Assembly (NCBI RefSeq): GCF_003634635.1
Contig: NZ_RBJB01000002.1
Location: forward strand, 682,001-746,000
Reading direction: 5' to 3'
DNA length: 64,000 nucleotides
Source: Marinobacter nauticus
GTDB taxonomy: Bacteria > Pseudomonadota > Gammaproteobacteria > Pseudomonadales > Oleiphilaceae
A program made the position numbers and the translations under genes. The notes beneath the pieces were generated by a model. It was given only the letters and a program-made list of their open reading frames with translations. It had not been told where the DNA came from and did not search any database. Positions 39,018 through 48,618 of this stretch are shown here, one piece after another; position 1 is the stretch's first letter; every line of letters begins with the position of its first letter.

Positions 39018-39087
39018 ATTTTCGATAGCGCTGGCAGCCTCTGGGCTCCAGTGATTACTCAAAGCCAGGAAACAGGCCGAACTTCCT

Positions 39088-39633
39088 ATGCCGAAGAAGT
39101 TCATGAAACGGTATTTGCCCACCCCTGAAAAGGTGCAGTCGATGCAATCGCTGCGTTTTCTGGGCGATATCCTCCATGAACCCAACCTGTGGCACATCAA
39201 CCGGCACTGTGTTGCCAGGGCCTTCCTGGTGGGCGTCTGGTTCTGTTTTATTCCGATGCCTTTCCAGATGCTGGCAGCCGCATTCTGCGCCATCTGGTTT
39301 AACGCCAACCTGCCTTTATCCGTGGTTCTGGTCTGGATCAGCAATCCGCTGACCATGCCCCCGATGTTCTACTTCAATTACAAGGTGGGGGCCTGGATAC
39401 TCAATCGGCCCGTTCTGGCGTTCGAATTCGAGCTTTCCTGGGACTGGATCAGCCACAGGTTGATCGATATCGGCGTGCCGTTGTACCTGGGTTCTCTGGT
39501 TCTGGCCACGGTGACCGCCTGCGTCGCTTACCTGATCATCCAGTATCTATGGCGCCGCAAGATCCGCACTGAATGGCAATTACGGCGTCGCCAGCGCAAC
39601 AAGCGAACGCCCGCGAGCAATCAGGCCTCCTGA
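39088..39633 (+). CDS. DUF2062 membrane protein
   Basis: 181 residues. Two or three membrane helices (about 48-75, 78-105 and 140-165) carry the family pattern of Pro and Asn in the membrane part: FCFIPMPFQMLAAAF and VVLVWISNPLTMPPMFYFNY. The C-terminus is very basic (RRRQRNKRTP). DUF2062 proteins have no assigned activity. It lies between comEC and lolD on the opposite strand and overlaps the 3' end of lolD by 13 bp. The same neighbours exist in Pseudomonas, which speaks for a conserved but unknown envelope role. Confidence 0.87.
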   Translation: MPKKFMKRYLPTPEKVQSMQSLRFLGDILHEPNLWHINRHCVARAFLVGVWFCFIPMPFQMLAAAFCAIWFNANLPLSVVLVWISNPLTMPPMFYFNYKVGAWILNRPVLAFEFELSWDWISHRLIDIGVPLYLGSLVLATVTACVAYLIIQYLWRRKIRTEWQLRRRQRNKRTPASNQAS

Positions 39634-40319
39634 ACCAATCGCCCCTGCTCCAGTCGCAGTACCCTTCCCAGGCTCCGGGCCATGGTCATGTCGTGGGTAA
39701 CCATGATGAATGACGTCCCGGAATTATCCCGCAGGTCGCCGATCAGGGCACGGATACCCTCCCCTGTGTGCTCATCCAGATTGCCGGTAGGCTCATCCAT
39801 CAACACACACTCCGGACTGTTAACCAGCGCTCTGGCTATCGCTACCCGCTGACGCTCACCACCGGACAACTCGCCGGGTTTGTGCCTGAGCCGCTCACCC
39901 AGCCCCACCCGTTGCAGCAGTTGCTCCGCCTTCGGGCGGGCCTGCCTGGGTGGCATGCCGCCGAGCGCGCAGGGCAACATGACATTCTCAAGAGCGGTAA
40001 ATTCCGGCAGCAGATGATGGAACTGATACACAAACCCCAGGTGCTGATTCCGGAACCGCGCCCGGCCTGCTTCCGATAGCTGATGAATATCCTTGCCACA
40101 GATCCGGATATGCCCGGACGAAGGGCGATCCAAACCGCCCAGCAGGTTCAGCAAGGTGGTTTTCCCTGCCCCGCTACTGCCCACAATGGCAACCGTCTCG
40201 CCGGCCTTAACCTGAAGTGAGATGTCCGAGAAAATCGTCAGTGTTTCCGGCCCTTCACTGTAGGTGCGGGTAACCTTCTGACAATCAATCACCAGAGATG
40301 TCGTCTGCCCGTCACTCAT
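39621..40319 (-). CDS. lolD: Lipoprotein-releasing ABC transporter ATPase LolD
   Basis: 232 residues from the ATG at 40319, which lies 8 bp inside the end of the lolC-type gene. Walker A is GSSGAGKTTLLN, the signature LSGGERQRVAIARAL, and Walker B VLMDEPTGNLD, followed by the H-loop in IMVTHDM. LolD drives release of outer-membrane lipoproteins from the inner membrane to LolA. Pal (4932), encoded in this window, would be a client. Confidence 0.96.
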   Translation of the reverse strand: MSDGQTTSLVIDCQKVTRTYSEGPETLTIFSDISLQVKAGETVAIVGSSGAGKTTLLNLLGGLDRPSSGHIRICGKDIHQLSEAGRARFRNQHLGFVYQFHHLLPEFTALENVMLPCALGGMPPRQARPKAEQLLQRVGLGERLRHKPGELSGGERQRVAIARALVNSPECVLMDEPTGNLDEHTGEGIRALIGDLRDNSGTSFIMVTHDMTMARSLGRVLRLEQGRLVQEA

Positions 40320-41556
40320 AACGCAATGCCTCCGCCGGTTCGACCCGCGACGCACGCCAGGCCGGATAAATAGTTGCCAGCAGGCTCATGGCAAGGCCCG
40401 CACCGCTGATAATCAGTACATCCTGCAACTGGAGCTGCGACGGCAGGTAGCTGATAAAATAGACATCAGCGCTGAGAAACTGATGCCCCAGTGCCGATTC
40501 AAGCCACGAAATAAAGCCACTGATGTTCAGGGCACCGAAGATCCCCAATGCAGTACCTGTGAGCGTGCCAAACACACCAATCACGGCACCCTGGATAATA
40601 AAGATCCTCATAATGCGCCCGGGCGTGGCGCCCATGGTTCGCAGGATGGCGATGTCAGCGGTCTTGTCGGTCACCACCATGACCAGCGTTGACACAATAT
40701 TGAAGGCCGCCACAGCCACAATGAACATCAACAGCAACCCGATCATGGTTTTTTCCATGCGAATTGCCTGAAACAGGTTGCCGTGGGTGCGGGTCCAGTC
40801 CGATACGTAATAGCGGCCTCCCAGGGTCCGGGCAACATCATTGACAACTTTGGGCGCCGCAAACAGGTCATCCATTAAAAGCCGGATACCCTCCGCGCGG
40901 CCACCGGTACGCATCAAACGCGCCGCATCATCCATATGAATCAGCGCGTAGTTCCCATCAAGCTCGGCACCAACGCTGAAAATGCCCTTGACGGTAAAGC
41001 GCTTGAGTCTGGGCAACACGCCGGCCGGCGTTACCGAAGCTTCGGGCAATACCACCGTGAGTTTATCGCCTACCCCCAGTCGAAGGCTGTTTGCCATCAA
41101 CCGGCCAATGATGATTCCGAATTCCCCGGACCGAAGCTCCTCAAGGCTGCCTTCGATGAAATGGTTCTCGATAATCGAAACGCTGGCCTCCTGCTCCGGC
41201 AGGACACCGTTGAGCATCACGCCCCGGACGTTACCACCACCGGTTACCATGCCCTGCCCCTGGATAAAGGGAGCGGCCGCCAGCACTCGCGGGTAGGCTT
41301 CAACCTTCTGGTCAATCTCCTGCCAGTTCTCCAGGGGACCGGAAGCCCCCTGAATCGTGGCATGAGGCACCATCCCAAGAATGCGCTGCTTGAGTTCGCG
41401 ATCGAACCCGTTCATGACCGAGAGCACGATGATCAGTACCGCAACGCCCAGCATCAGGCCAATCATTGAGGTCAGGGAGATAAAGGAGATGAAGTGATTA
41501 CGTCGTTTGGCGGCGGTATATCGCAGGCCAATATAAAACGATAAGGGTCTGAACAT
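40312..41556 (-). CDS. lolC: Lipoprotein-releasing permease, LolC/LolF type
   Basis: 414 residues from the ATG at 41556. Four membrane helices (about 25-48, 270-295, 318-345 and 378-400) flank a large periplasmic MacB-like domain, the LolC/LolE layout. The stretch ASVTPAGVLPRLKRF near residue 170 aligns with the LolC hook that recruits LolA. E. coli has lolC-lolD-lolE; here only this one permease gene precedes lolD and no lolE follows, as in genomes with a homodimeric LolF. Confidence 0.93.
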   Translation of the reverse strand: MFRPLSFYIGLRYTAAKRRNHFISFISLTSMIGLMLGVAVLIIVLSVMNGFDRELKQRILGMVPHATIQGASGPLENWQEIDQKVEAYPRVLAAAPFIQGQGMVTGGGNVRGVMLNGVLPEQEASVSIIENHFIEGSLEELRSGEFGIIIGRLMANSLRLGVGDKLTVVLPEASVTPAGVLPRLKRFTVKGIFSVGAELDGNYALIHMDDAARLMRTGGRAEGIRLLMDDLFAAPKVVNDVARTLGGRYYVSDWTRTHGNLFQAIRMEKTMIGLLLMFIVAVAAFNIVSTLVMVVTDKTADIAILRTMGATPGRIMRIFIIQGAVIGVFGTLTGTALGIFGALNISGFISWLESALGHQFLSADVYFISYLPSQLQLQDVLIISGAGLAMSLLATIYPAWRASRVEPAEALRYE

Positions 41557-41710
41557 GTAGGGGTGCCTGTCGCTACCTTGCGGTCCGTCGATTATTGAAT
41601 CCCCGCTGGCCTCGATCATTACCTGGCCCGGAGATTTGCCAGGCCTCTTACCAGCCGTCGGGAAACTGCTAAACTTCTCTATAATCAATAAAAACCCGTC
41701 CGGAGACAGG

Positions 41711-42295
41711 ATGCCAAGCCAGAATAAAACGCCACCGAGCGGAGACAGCCAGCGGGAGCGCCGGGAGTTCTTCCGGATAGACGACCGTATCGGGCTTGAG
41801 GTACGCCGCCTGGACGACGCCCATCCCGGCGACGATCCGTTCAATAACTCTCCACTGGAAGCCCTGAAAGCCGAGTTCCGGAGGCTGGACCAGGACGTAC
41901 GTGCACACCTGGCAAGCCTGGCTGAGCGCGACCGCCTGCTGGCCGGGCTGGTCAAATCCCTGAACAGCAAGGTCGACACGCTGGCGCGCATTATCGCCTT
42001 TGAGCAAAATCCGTTGCAACCGGAGGACTGGCAGGATGTAACCCTGAGTGAGGGCGGGCTCTCATTCCGCTGGCCGACAGCAACCTTTGGCGCGGGTGAC
42101 CGACTGGCCATTCGGATGACTCTACCACCAGAGCTATACCAGCCAAGAGCCATTGCTGAAGTACTGGATACCGAGCACGACAACCAAGGCGGCACACGGG
42201 TTCACACGCTGTTTGTTGAACGGGATGACAGCGACCGTCAGCAAATTGCCCGGCATGTGATGCGTTGGCAGATTCGGCAACGCCAAAAAGAGTAA
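41711..42295 (+). CDS. PilZ-like domain protein
   Basis: 194 residues from the ATG at 41711. The N-terminus has RERREFFRIDDRIGLEVR, which matches the RxxxR arm of c-di-GMP-binding PilZ domains. A helical, probably coiled segment (about 45-100) follows, and then the second part with TLSEGGLSFRW, corresponding to (D/N)xSxxG but with Thr at the first position. PilZ proteins sense c-di-GMP to control motility and surface growth. The split layout and altered motif make binding uncertain. It is divergent from the lolC gene. No membrane segment is seen. Confidence 0.75.
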   Translation: MPSQNKTPPSGDSQRERREFFRIDDRIGLEVRRLDDAHPGDDPFNNSPLEALKAEFRRLDQDVRAHLASLAERDRLLAGLVKSLNSKVDTLARIIAFEQNPLQPEDWQDVTLSEGGLSFRWPTATFGAGDRLAIRMTLPPELYQPRAIAEVLDTEHDNQGGTRVHTLFVERDDSDRQQIARHVMRWQIRQRQKE

Positions 42296-42399
42296 GATAC
42301 TGAAAAAGTGCTGACTTTTGCTAAGCTTTTCGGGATATTACGTTTTATTCATCTGCCGCAGACAGTGCGCAGTAATCATGCATTATTGGAGACTCCTCT

Positions 42400-42705
42400 A
42401 TGACAAACTACCGCAATGTGATGGCTGCCGCCGTTTTGGCTACGGCTGTATTCGCCGGCTCAGCGCCACTGGCCCTTGCTGAGGAACTGAGGGTACCGGT
42501 CGGCAGCCAGGCCGACAGAAGCCAGATCAGCCTGCCCGCGAACGGCATGAGTGAAGACTCCGTCCGGAATCGCTGGGGCGCCCCCCAGAACATCAAAGGC
42601 CCGGTCGGAGAACCCCCCATCAGTCAGTGGCATTATCAGGATTTTGTCGTCTATTTCGAAGGTAACCGCGTAATACATGCAGTGGTAAAGCAACACAAAG
42701 ACTGA
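42400..42705 (+). CDS. Small exported protein of unknown function
   Basis: 101 residues. A clear signal peptide (AAAVLATAVFAGSAPLALA, cleavage near residue 27) is followed by about 74 residues. The segment NGMSEDSVRNRWGAPQNIKGPVGEPP resembles the DxxxxxxGxP turn seen in SmpA/OmlA-like and related small envelope domains, and the end (WHYQDFVVYFEGNRVIHAVV) looks like its beta strands. This fold guess is weak. GGAG lies nine bases before the ATG. It stands between the PilZ-like gene and aguA, about 100 bp from each. Confidence 0.75.
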   Translation: MTNYRNVMAAAVLATAVFAGSAPLALAEELRVPVGSQADRSQISLPANGMSEDSVRNRWGAPQNIKGPVGEPPISQWHYQDFVVYFEGNRVIHAVVKQHKD

Positions 42706-42805
42706 TAAACACCCGCTTCATCAAACACCGGCCAAGGAATGACAATGCACGGGCTGCATTGCTCAGATAGAATGGCGGCTTTTGCAAACCAAGGTGACTT
42801 ATACA

Positions 42806-43858
42806 GTGACTTCCAGACGTACGTTGCCTGCGGAGTGGGCTTCCCAAAGCGCAGTCATGTTGACCTGGCCTCATCCCGGAACCGACTGGGCAAAGCGCAT
42901 GGCCGACGTGGAGCCCGTGTTCGAGGCCATTGCCAAAGCGGTCCTCCGTTTTGAACACCTGGTGATCAGCTGCGAGTTCGTGGCACGTCTCCAGCAACTT
43001 GGCCAGCAGCTGAACGCTTATGCCGAAGGCAACGGGTTACCAGGTCGCGTAATCACTGTGCCAGCCCCGGCCAACGACACTTGGGCCAGGGACCACGGCC
43101 CCATCACCGTGGATACCGCTGACGGCCCCGCTCTGCTGGACTTCCGGTTCAATGCCTGGGGAGACAAATTTCCCTGGGAAAAAGACGATGCCCTCAACCG
43201 GCACCTGGCGAACGCGGGCATTTTCGGCAAACACCCACTGCAGCCAGTGGATTTTGTCCTGGAAGGCGGCTCTATAGAATCCGATGGCGCCGGCACCTTG
43301 CTCACTACCAGCGAGTGCCTGCTGACTCCGTCCAGAAACCCATCCATGGATCGGACGGCTATCGAGCAATTGCTGGAGGAAGTCCTCGGGGTCGATCGTA
43401 TTCTCTGGCTCAACCACGGATATCTGGCGGGCGACGATACCGACAGCCACATCGATACCCTGGCACGGTTCTGCGCGCCTGATCATATCTGCTATGTGAC
43501 CTGCCCGGATGTTGCGGACGAGCACTACAGCGCCCTGGCGGCGATGGAAGAAGAGTTGCAGGAATTCCGTCAGGCCGACGGCACCCCCTATCGCCTGACG
43601 CCCCTGCCCTGGCCCGACCCGATTTACGATGAGGACGGCGAACGGTTGCCAGCGACCTACGCCAACTTCCTGATCATCAACGGCGCAGTTCTGCTGCCAG
43701 TCTACGATGTGCCGCAGGACGAAGAAGCCGTTCGCATCATGGCGGGCATCTTCCCAGACCGGGAGATTATTCCAATTGACTGCCGCCCGCTCATTTACCA
43801 GCACGGCAGTCTGCACTGCGTAACCATGCAAATTCCTGCGGGGGTGGTAACGGTATGA
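42806..43858 (+). CDS. aguA: Agmatine deiminase
   Basis: 350 residues from the GTG at 42806, which has AAGGTGA eight bases upstream; TTG at 42782 and GTG at 42794 are in frame but lack such a site. The peptidyl-arginine-deiminase fold is shown by WARDHGP, LEGGSIESDGAGTLL, DDTDSHIDTLARF and the C-terminal HGSLHCVTMQIP with the catalytic Cys near residue 342. It converts agmatine to N-carbamoylputrescine. It overlaps aguB by 4 bp (ATGA). Confidence 0.94.
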   Translation: MTSRRTLPAEWASQSAVMLTWPHPGTDWAKRMADVEPVFEAIAKAVLRFEHLVISCEFVARLQQLGQQLNAYAEGNGLPGRVITVPAPANDTWARDHGPITVDTADGPALLDFRFNAWGDKFPWEKDDALNRHLANAGIFGKHPLQPVDFVLEGGSIESDGAGTLLTTSECLLTPSRNPSMDRTAIEQLLEEVLGVDRILWLNHGYLAGDDTDSHIDTLARFCAPDHICYVTCPDVADEHYSALAAMEEELQEFRQADGTPYRLTPLPWPDPIYDEDGERLPATYANFLIINGAVLLPVYDVPQDEEAVRIMAGIFPDREIIPIDCRPLIYQHGSLHCVTMQIPAGVVTV

Positions 43859-44778
43859 CCAGCACGAACACCAGCTCCAACCTGAAGGTCGCCGCCATTC
43901 AGCAAACCTGCAGTCCCGACAAGAACCAGAGTCTCGCGACATCCGAACGCCTGATACGGCAGGCTGCGGCGGATGGCGCGCAGTTGATTGTCCTGCAGGA
44001 GCTGCACGCCACCCAGTATTTCTGCCAAACGGAAGACACCGCCATTTTTGAGCTTGCCGAGCCCATTCCCGGGCCCACCAGCAACTATCTGTCTGGTCTC
44101 GCAAAAGAATTAGGCGTTGTGCTTGTGGGTTCTATTTTTGAAAGGCGCATGAATGGCGTTTACCACAACACATCTGTGGTGTTCGACACCGATGGCAGCC
44201 TGGCCGGGCTGTACCGGAAAATGCACATCCCGGACGACCCGGGCTTTTATGAGAAATTCTACTTTACCCCCGGCGATGCCACGTTCAACGATGGTCGCAG
44301 TGGGTTTACACCTATCCAGACGTCGGTTGGCAAACTGGGCGTGCTGGTGTGCTGGGACCAGTGGTACCCGGAAGCGGCCCGGCTGATGGCACTGGCCGGC
44401 GCGGAAATACTGATCTACCCGACCGCCATTGGCTGGGATGTGACCGACGATCCAGACGAACAGGCCCGGCAACTGGACGCCTGGGTGACCGTTCAGCGTG
44501 GCCATGCGGTAGCCAACAACCTTCCGGTTATCGCCCCGAATCGCGTTGGGACCGAGCCAGATCCTTCCGGCCAAAGCGATGGCATCCGGTTCTGGGGGAA
44601 CAGTTTCATCTGTGGCCCTCAGGGCGAGTTTCTGGCCCGCGGCAACGAGACTGACGAGTGTATCCTGTCGGTAACCCTGAACCGCCAGCGCACCGAATCC
44701 ATCCGGAGAATCTGGCCGTACCTCAGGGACAGGCGCATCGATGCCTACGGCGACATTCTGAAACGGGTGAGGGACTGA
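43855..44778 (+). CDS. aguB: N-carbamoylputrescine amidase
   Basis: 307 residues of the nitrilase superfamily. The catalytic triad is Glu in VLQELHATQYF (about 47), Lys in YRKMHIPDDPGF (about 123) and Cys in VLVCWDQWYPEAARL (about 161). It hydrolyses N-carbamoylputrescine to putrescine, CO2 and ammonia, completing the arginine-derived route with aguA. Arginine decarboxylase is not in the window. Its end is 7 bp from the MoxR gene. Confidence 0.95.
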   Translation: MTSTNTSSNLKVAAIQQTCSPDKNQSLATSERLIRQAAADGAQLIVLQELHATQYFCQTEDTAIFELAEPIPGPTSNYLSGLAKELGVVLVGSIFERRMNGVYHNTSVVFDTDGSLAGLYRKMHIPDDPGFYEKFYFTPGDATFNDGRSGFTPIQTSVGKLGVLVCWDQWYPEAARLMALAGAEILIYPTAIGWDVTDDPDEQARQLDAWVTVQRGHAVANNLPVIAPNRVGTEPDPSGQSDGIRFWGNSFICGPQGEFLARGNETDECILSVTLNRQRTESIRRIWPYLRDRRIDAYGDILKRVRD

Positions 44779-44785
44779 AACCGGC

Positions 44786-45697
44786 ATGAAACAGAAAATG
44801 GACACGGTCGTCAGCGCCCTTAACAAGGTACTGCTGGGCAAGGAGAATCAGGTTCGTCTGGCGCTCTGCGGCCTGCTTGCCCACGGCCACCTGTTGATTG
44901 AAGATATTCCGGGCATGGGCAAGACCACCCTCTCCCATGCGCTGGCAAAAATCATGGGGTTAAGCTATCAGCGAATCCAGTTCACCAATGACCTGCTGCC
45001 TGCAGACGTCCTCGGCTACTCCATGTATGACAAGCAGGCCGGCGGGCTCGTGTTTCACCCCGGCCCCATCTTCGCCCAGGTGGTTCTGGCAGACGAAATC
45101 AACCGCGCGTCACCGCGCACCCAAAGCGCCCTGCTGGAAGCCATGGAAGAAAGGCAGGTATCCATTGAGGGGGAAACCCGACCACTACCTACCCCGTTCT
45201 TTGTGATCGCAACCCAGAACCCCATAGAGCAAGGCGGCACCTTTCCCCTGCCTGAATCTCAGCTTGACCGGTTTCTGATGCGCCTTCGGTTGGGCTACCC
45301 CGACCCGAAAGCGGAACGGGAGCTGCTGGAGGGCGAAGACCGCAAACACCTTACCGATCGTTTGCAGGCCATACTCCCGCACGATGAGCTGGTGGCCTTG
45401 CAGCAGGCCGTGGAAAAGGTATCCGCCAGCCCGGCTTTGCTGGATTACCTGCAACGCCTTCTTGAGCAGAGCCGGCGCATGCCCGGATTGCTTTACGGTT
45501 TGTCCCCGAGGGCGGGCCTCGGCCTGCTGAGAGCCGCCAAAGCATGGGCACTGATGGAAGGTCGTAATCACGTACTGCCCGACGACGTGCAGGCCGTCTT
45601 CCCCGCCGTAGCCGAGCACCGGCTGGAACAGGGGGAATCCGGTAAAGCCCGGGAGCGGGTGCGCCAGCTGTTAACGACCGTATCGGTGCTTGAATAA
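44786..45697 (+). CDS. MoxR-family AAA+ ATPase
   Basis: 303 residues. Walker A is EDIPGMGKTTLSHA near residue 40, Walker B is VLADEINRASPRTQSALLEAMEE near 100 in part, sensor 1 is IATQNPIEQGGTFPLPESQLDRF in part near 145, and the lid domain is C-terminal. MoxR ATPases are chaperone-like and usually sit next to DUF58 and VWA-domain genes; none is present here. The start is 7 bp after aguB, whose last codons supply GAGGGA as ribosome binding site, so the two are likely cotranscribed. Confidence 0.93.
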   Translation: MKQKMDTVVSALNKVLLGKENQVRLALCGLLAHGHLLIEDIPGMGKTTLSHALAKIMGLSYQRIQFTNDLLPADVLGYSMYDKQAGGLVFHPGPIFAQVVLADEINRASPRTQSALLEAMEERQVSIEGETRPLPTPFFVIATQNPIEQGGTFPLPESQLDRFLMRLRLGYPDPKAERELLEGEDRKHLTDRLQAILPHDELVALQQAVEKVSASPALLDYLQRLLEQSRRMPGLLYGLSPRAGLGLLRAAKAWALMEGRNHVLPDDVQAVFPAVAEHRLEQGESGKARERVRQLLTTVSVLE

Positions 45698-45796
45698 TCC
45701 GGGTCTGACCACATAGCAAGGTTTTATAAGCCGCATTGGCGTAAACAAATGGCAGTCCGGTCATTTCATGTTAGCCTTTTGCCAGATTTCAGATGA

Positions 45797-46825
<1,029 letters not shown>

Positions 46826-46840
46826 CTACTCAGGAGCAGA

Positions 46841-47557
46841 ATGACGTCGCTACCCTGGCTGGATCCTGATCAATTCTGGTTTCCTCCCGCAGAAGAAGCG
46901 CTGGAGGATCCCGATGGACTGCTTGCCCTGGGTGGCGACCTGTCTCCGGAACGCCTGATTCTGGCCTATCGGAATGGCATTTTCCCCTGGTTCAGTGACG
47001 ACCAGCCCATTCTCTGGTGGTCACCGAACCCTCGTTGCGTGCTGTTTCCCTCTGACATCCACATCTCCCGGAGCCTGCGCCGGACGCTGAACCAGCGTCG
47101 ATTCCATATCACCACCGATCAATGCTTTGGCCGCATCATTCGGCTCTGCGCAAACACCCGCGCTGAGGGCACCTGGATTACTGACGACATGATGGCAGCG
47201 TATACCGAGCTGCATAAACGTGGTATCGCCCACTCCATTGAAGTCTGGAATCGCAACAATGAGCTCGCAGGCGGTATGTACGGTCTGGCTATCGGCCGCT
47301 GTTTCTTCGGCGAATCCATGTTTTCACTGGAAACCAACGCCTCCAAAGTACTAATGGTGCATCTGGCCCACCAGCTCGGCGAATGGGGTTACCAGCTCAT
47401 GGATTGCCAGGTAGAGAGCGACCACTTGCTGACGATGGGCGCGCGCAGTATTCCGAGGGCGGAGTTTTTATCTATACTCAGGGCATGTGTCGATCGGAAA
47501 CCGGACCAGCCAGACTGGAACTTCAGCTGGCAATGGCCCTGCCCGGAGGTGAAATGA
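46841..47557 (+). CDS. aat: Leucyl/phenylalanyl-tRNA-protein transferase
   Basis: 238 residues. Hallmarks are FPPAEEAL, GLLALGGDLSPERLILAYRNGIFPW in part, WWSPNPRCVL, and GGMYGLAIGRCFFGESMFS near residue 145. It adds Leu or Phe to proteins with N-terminal Arg or Lys, making N-degrons for ClpS-ClpAP. AGGAG precedes the ATG. Its end overlaps bpt by 4 bp. Confidence 0.97.
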   Translation: MTSLPWLDPDQFWFPPAEEALEDPDGLLALGGDLSPERLILAYRNGIFPWFSDDQPILWWSPNPRCVLFPSDIHISRSLRRTLNQRRFHITTDQCFGRIIRLCANTRAEGTWITDDMMAAYTELHKRGIAHSIEVWNRNNELAGGMYGLAIGRCFFGESMFSLETNASKVLMVHLAHQLGEWGYQLMDCQVESDHLLTMGARSIPRAEFLSILRACVDRKPDQPDWNFSWQWPCPEVK

Positions 47558-48267
47558 GTAATCTCAGAACGCTCGTTTTCTTTGCCACCCCTCCTCACGA
47601 TTGCAGTTACCTGCCAGACCGTGAAGCGACCACCATGTTTGTGGACCCACGCGCCCACATCGACAGAAAGCTCTACAGCCAGTTAACCGCACTGGGTTTC
47701 CGCCGCAGCGGCTCACACTACTACCGTCCGCACTGCGAAAGCTGTAACGCGTGTGTTCCGGTACGCCTGCAGGTAGGCCAATTCGAGCCAGACCGGAATC
47801 AACGCCGGGTGCTTCGCAAAAATGCCGACCTCGACTGCAAGCTGGTGCCAGCAGCATTCAGTGAACGCTATTACCGGCTGTATGCCCACTATATAGAGGA
47901 GCGTCATCGCGACGGTGACATGTATCCACCTTCAAGAGAACAATTTACCTCGTTCCTCGTGGAGGGGGCTACCGACTCCTGGTTCCTCGAAATGTCTCTT
48001 GATGGTGACCTCGTGGGACTGGCAGCCGTCGACCTGCTGGATGATGGCCTCTCGGCCATCTACACCGTCTTCGCGCCGGAACTGGAGCACCGGAGCCTGG
48101 GCACTTTCGCAGTGCTCTGGCAGATTGAGGAAGCCAAACGGCGGGAATTGCCGCATCTGTATCTGGGGTACTGGATAAAAGAATGTCGGAAAATGAACTA
48201 TAAAACCCGATTTAAGCCCATTGAGGCCTTGCGGGATGGCCACTGGCGCGAGATGTCGACCGACTGA
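47554..48267 (+). CDS. bpt: Aspartate/glutamate leucyltransferase (Bpt)
   Basis: 237 residues from the ATG at 47554 (ATGA overlap with aat, GGAGG just upstream). The N-terminal Cys cluster is CESCNACVPVRL near residue 60; the ATE1-like catalytic domain has RYYRLYAHYIEERHRDGDMYPP in part and LYLGYWIKECRKMNYK near residue 210. Bpt transfers Leu to proteins with N-terminal Asp or Glu, extending the set of N-degrons beyond that of Aat. E. coli lacks it; Vibrio and Pseudomonas have it. Confidence 0.95.
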   Translation: MSNLRTLVFFATPPHDCSYLPDREATTMFVDPRAHIDRKLYSQLTALGFRRSGSHYYRPHCESCNACVPVRLQVGQFEPDRNQRRVLRKNADLDCKLVPAAFSERYYRLYAHYIEERHRDGDMYPPSREQFTSFLVEGATDSWFLEMSLDGDLVGLAAVDLLDDGLSAIYTVFAPELEHRSLGTFAVLWQIEEAKRRELPHLYLGYWIKECRKMNYKTRFKPIEALRDGHWREMSTD

Positions 48268-48270
48268 GTT

Positions 48271-48299
48271 TTGCCAAACGTGGAGAATTCAGGCAGAAT
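48271..48299 (+). promoter_or_regulatory. Promoter of infA
   Basis: TTGCCA (48271-48276), a 17-bp spacer and CAGAAT (48294-48299), 50 bp before the infA start. Five of six -35 and four of six -10 bases match consensus. Confidence 0.55.
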
Positions 48300-48348
48300 T
48301 GCGCAATTTAAAATCACCGAAAAGTATTCCGAACGAGGTTTCTACTGA

Positions 48349-48567
48349 ATGGCGAAATCAGATGTCATTGAAATGGAAGGCGTTATTGTCGATACCCTTC
48401 CCAACACCATGTTCCGCGTTGAGCTGTCCAACGGCCACGTTGTGACCGCACACATCTCCGGAAAAATGCGCAAGAACTACATCCGCATTCTGACTGGTGA
48501 CAAGGTCAAGGTTGAGCTGACTCCCTACGACCTCAGCAAGGGCCGCATCGTTTACCGCGCCCGTTAA
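48349..48567 (+). CDS. infA: Translation initiation factor IF-1
   Basis: 72 residues, the exact usual length. A single S1-like OB fold: [39 protein letters not shown], and [19 protein letters not shown] are nearly invariant in gammaproteobacteria. IF-1 occupies the A site of the 30S subunit during initiation. It is an infA copy outside ribosomal operons, as usual in this group, next to aat/bpt. Confidence 0.98.
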   Translation: MAKSDVIEMEGVIVDTLPNTMFRVELSNGHVVTAHISGKMRKNYIRILTGDKVKVELTPYDLSKGRIVYRAR

Positions 48568-48587
48568 TGGTCCGAGCTGACATCTGA

Positions 48588-48615
48588 AAAGCCCCGCAAG
48601 TGCGGGGCTTTTTTT
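48588..48615. terminator. Terminator between infA and clpA
   Basis: AAAGCCCCGCA (48588-48598) pairs with TGCGGGGCTTT (48601-48611), followed by a run of T to 48615. It stops infA transcripts and, having A residues on its left side, could also serve clpA, which converges from the right. Confidence 0.9.
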
Positions 48616-48618
48616 GTA

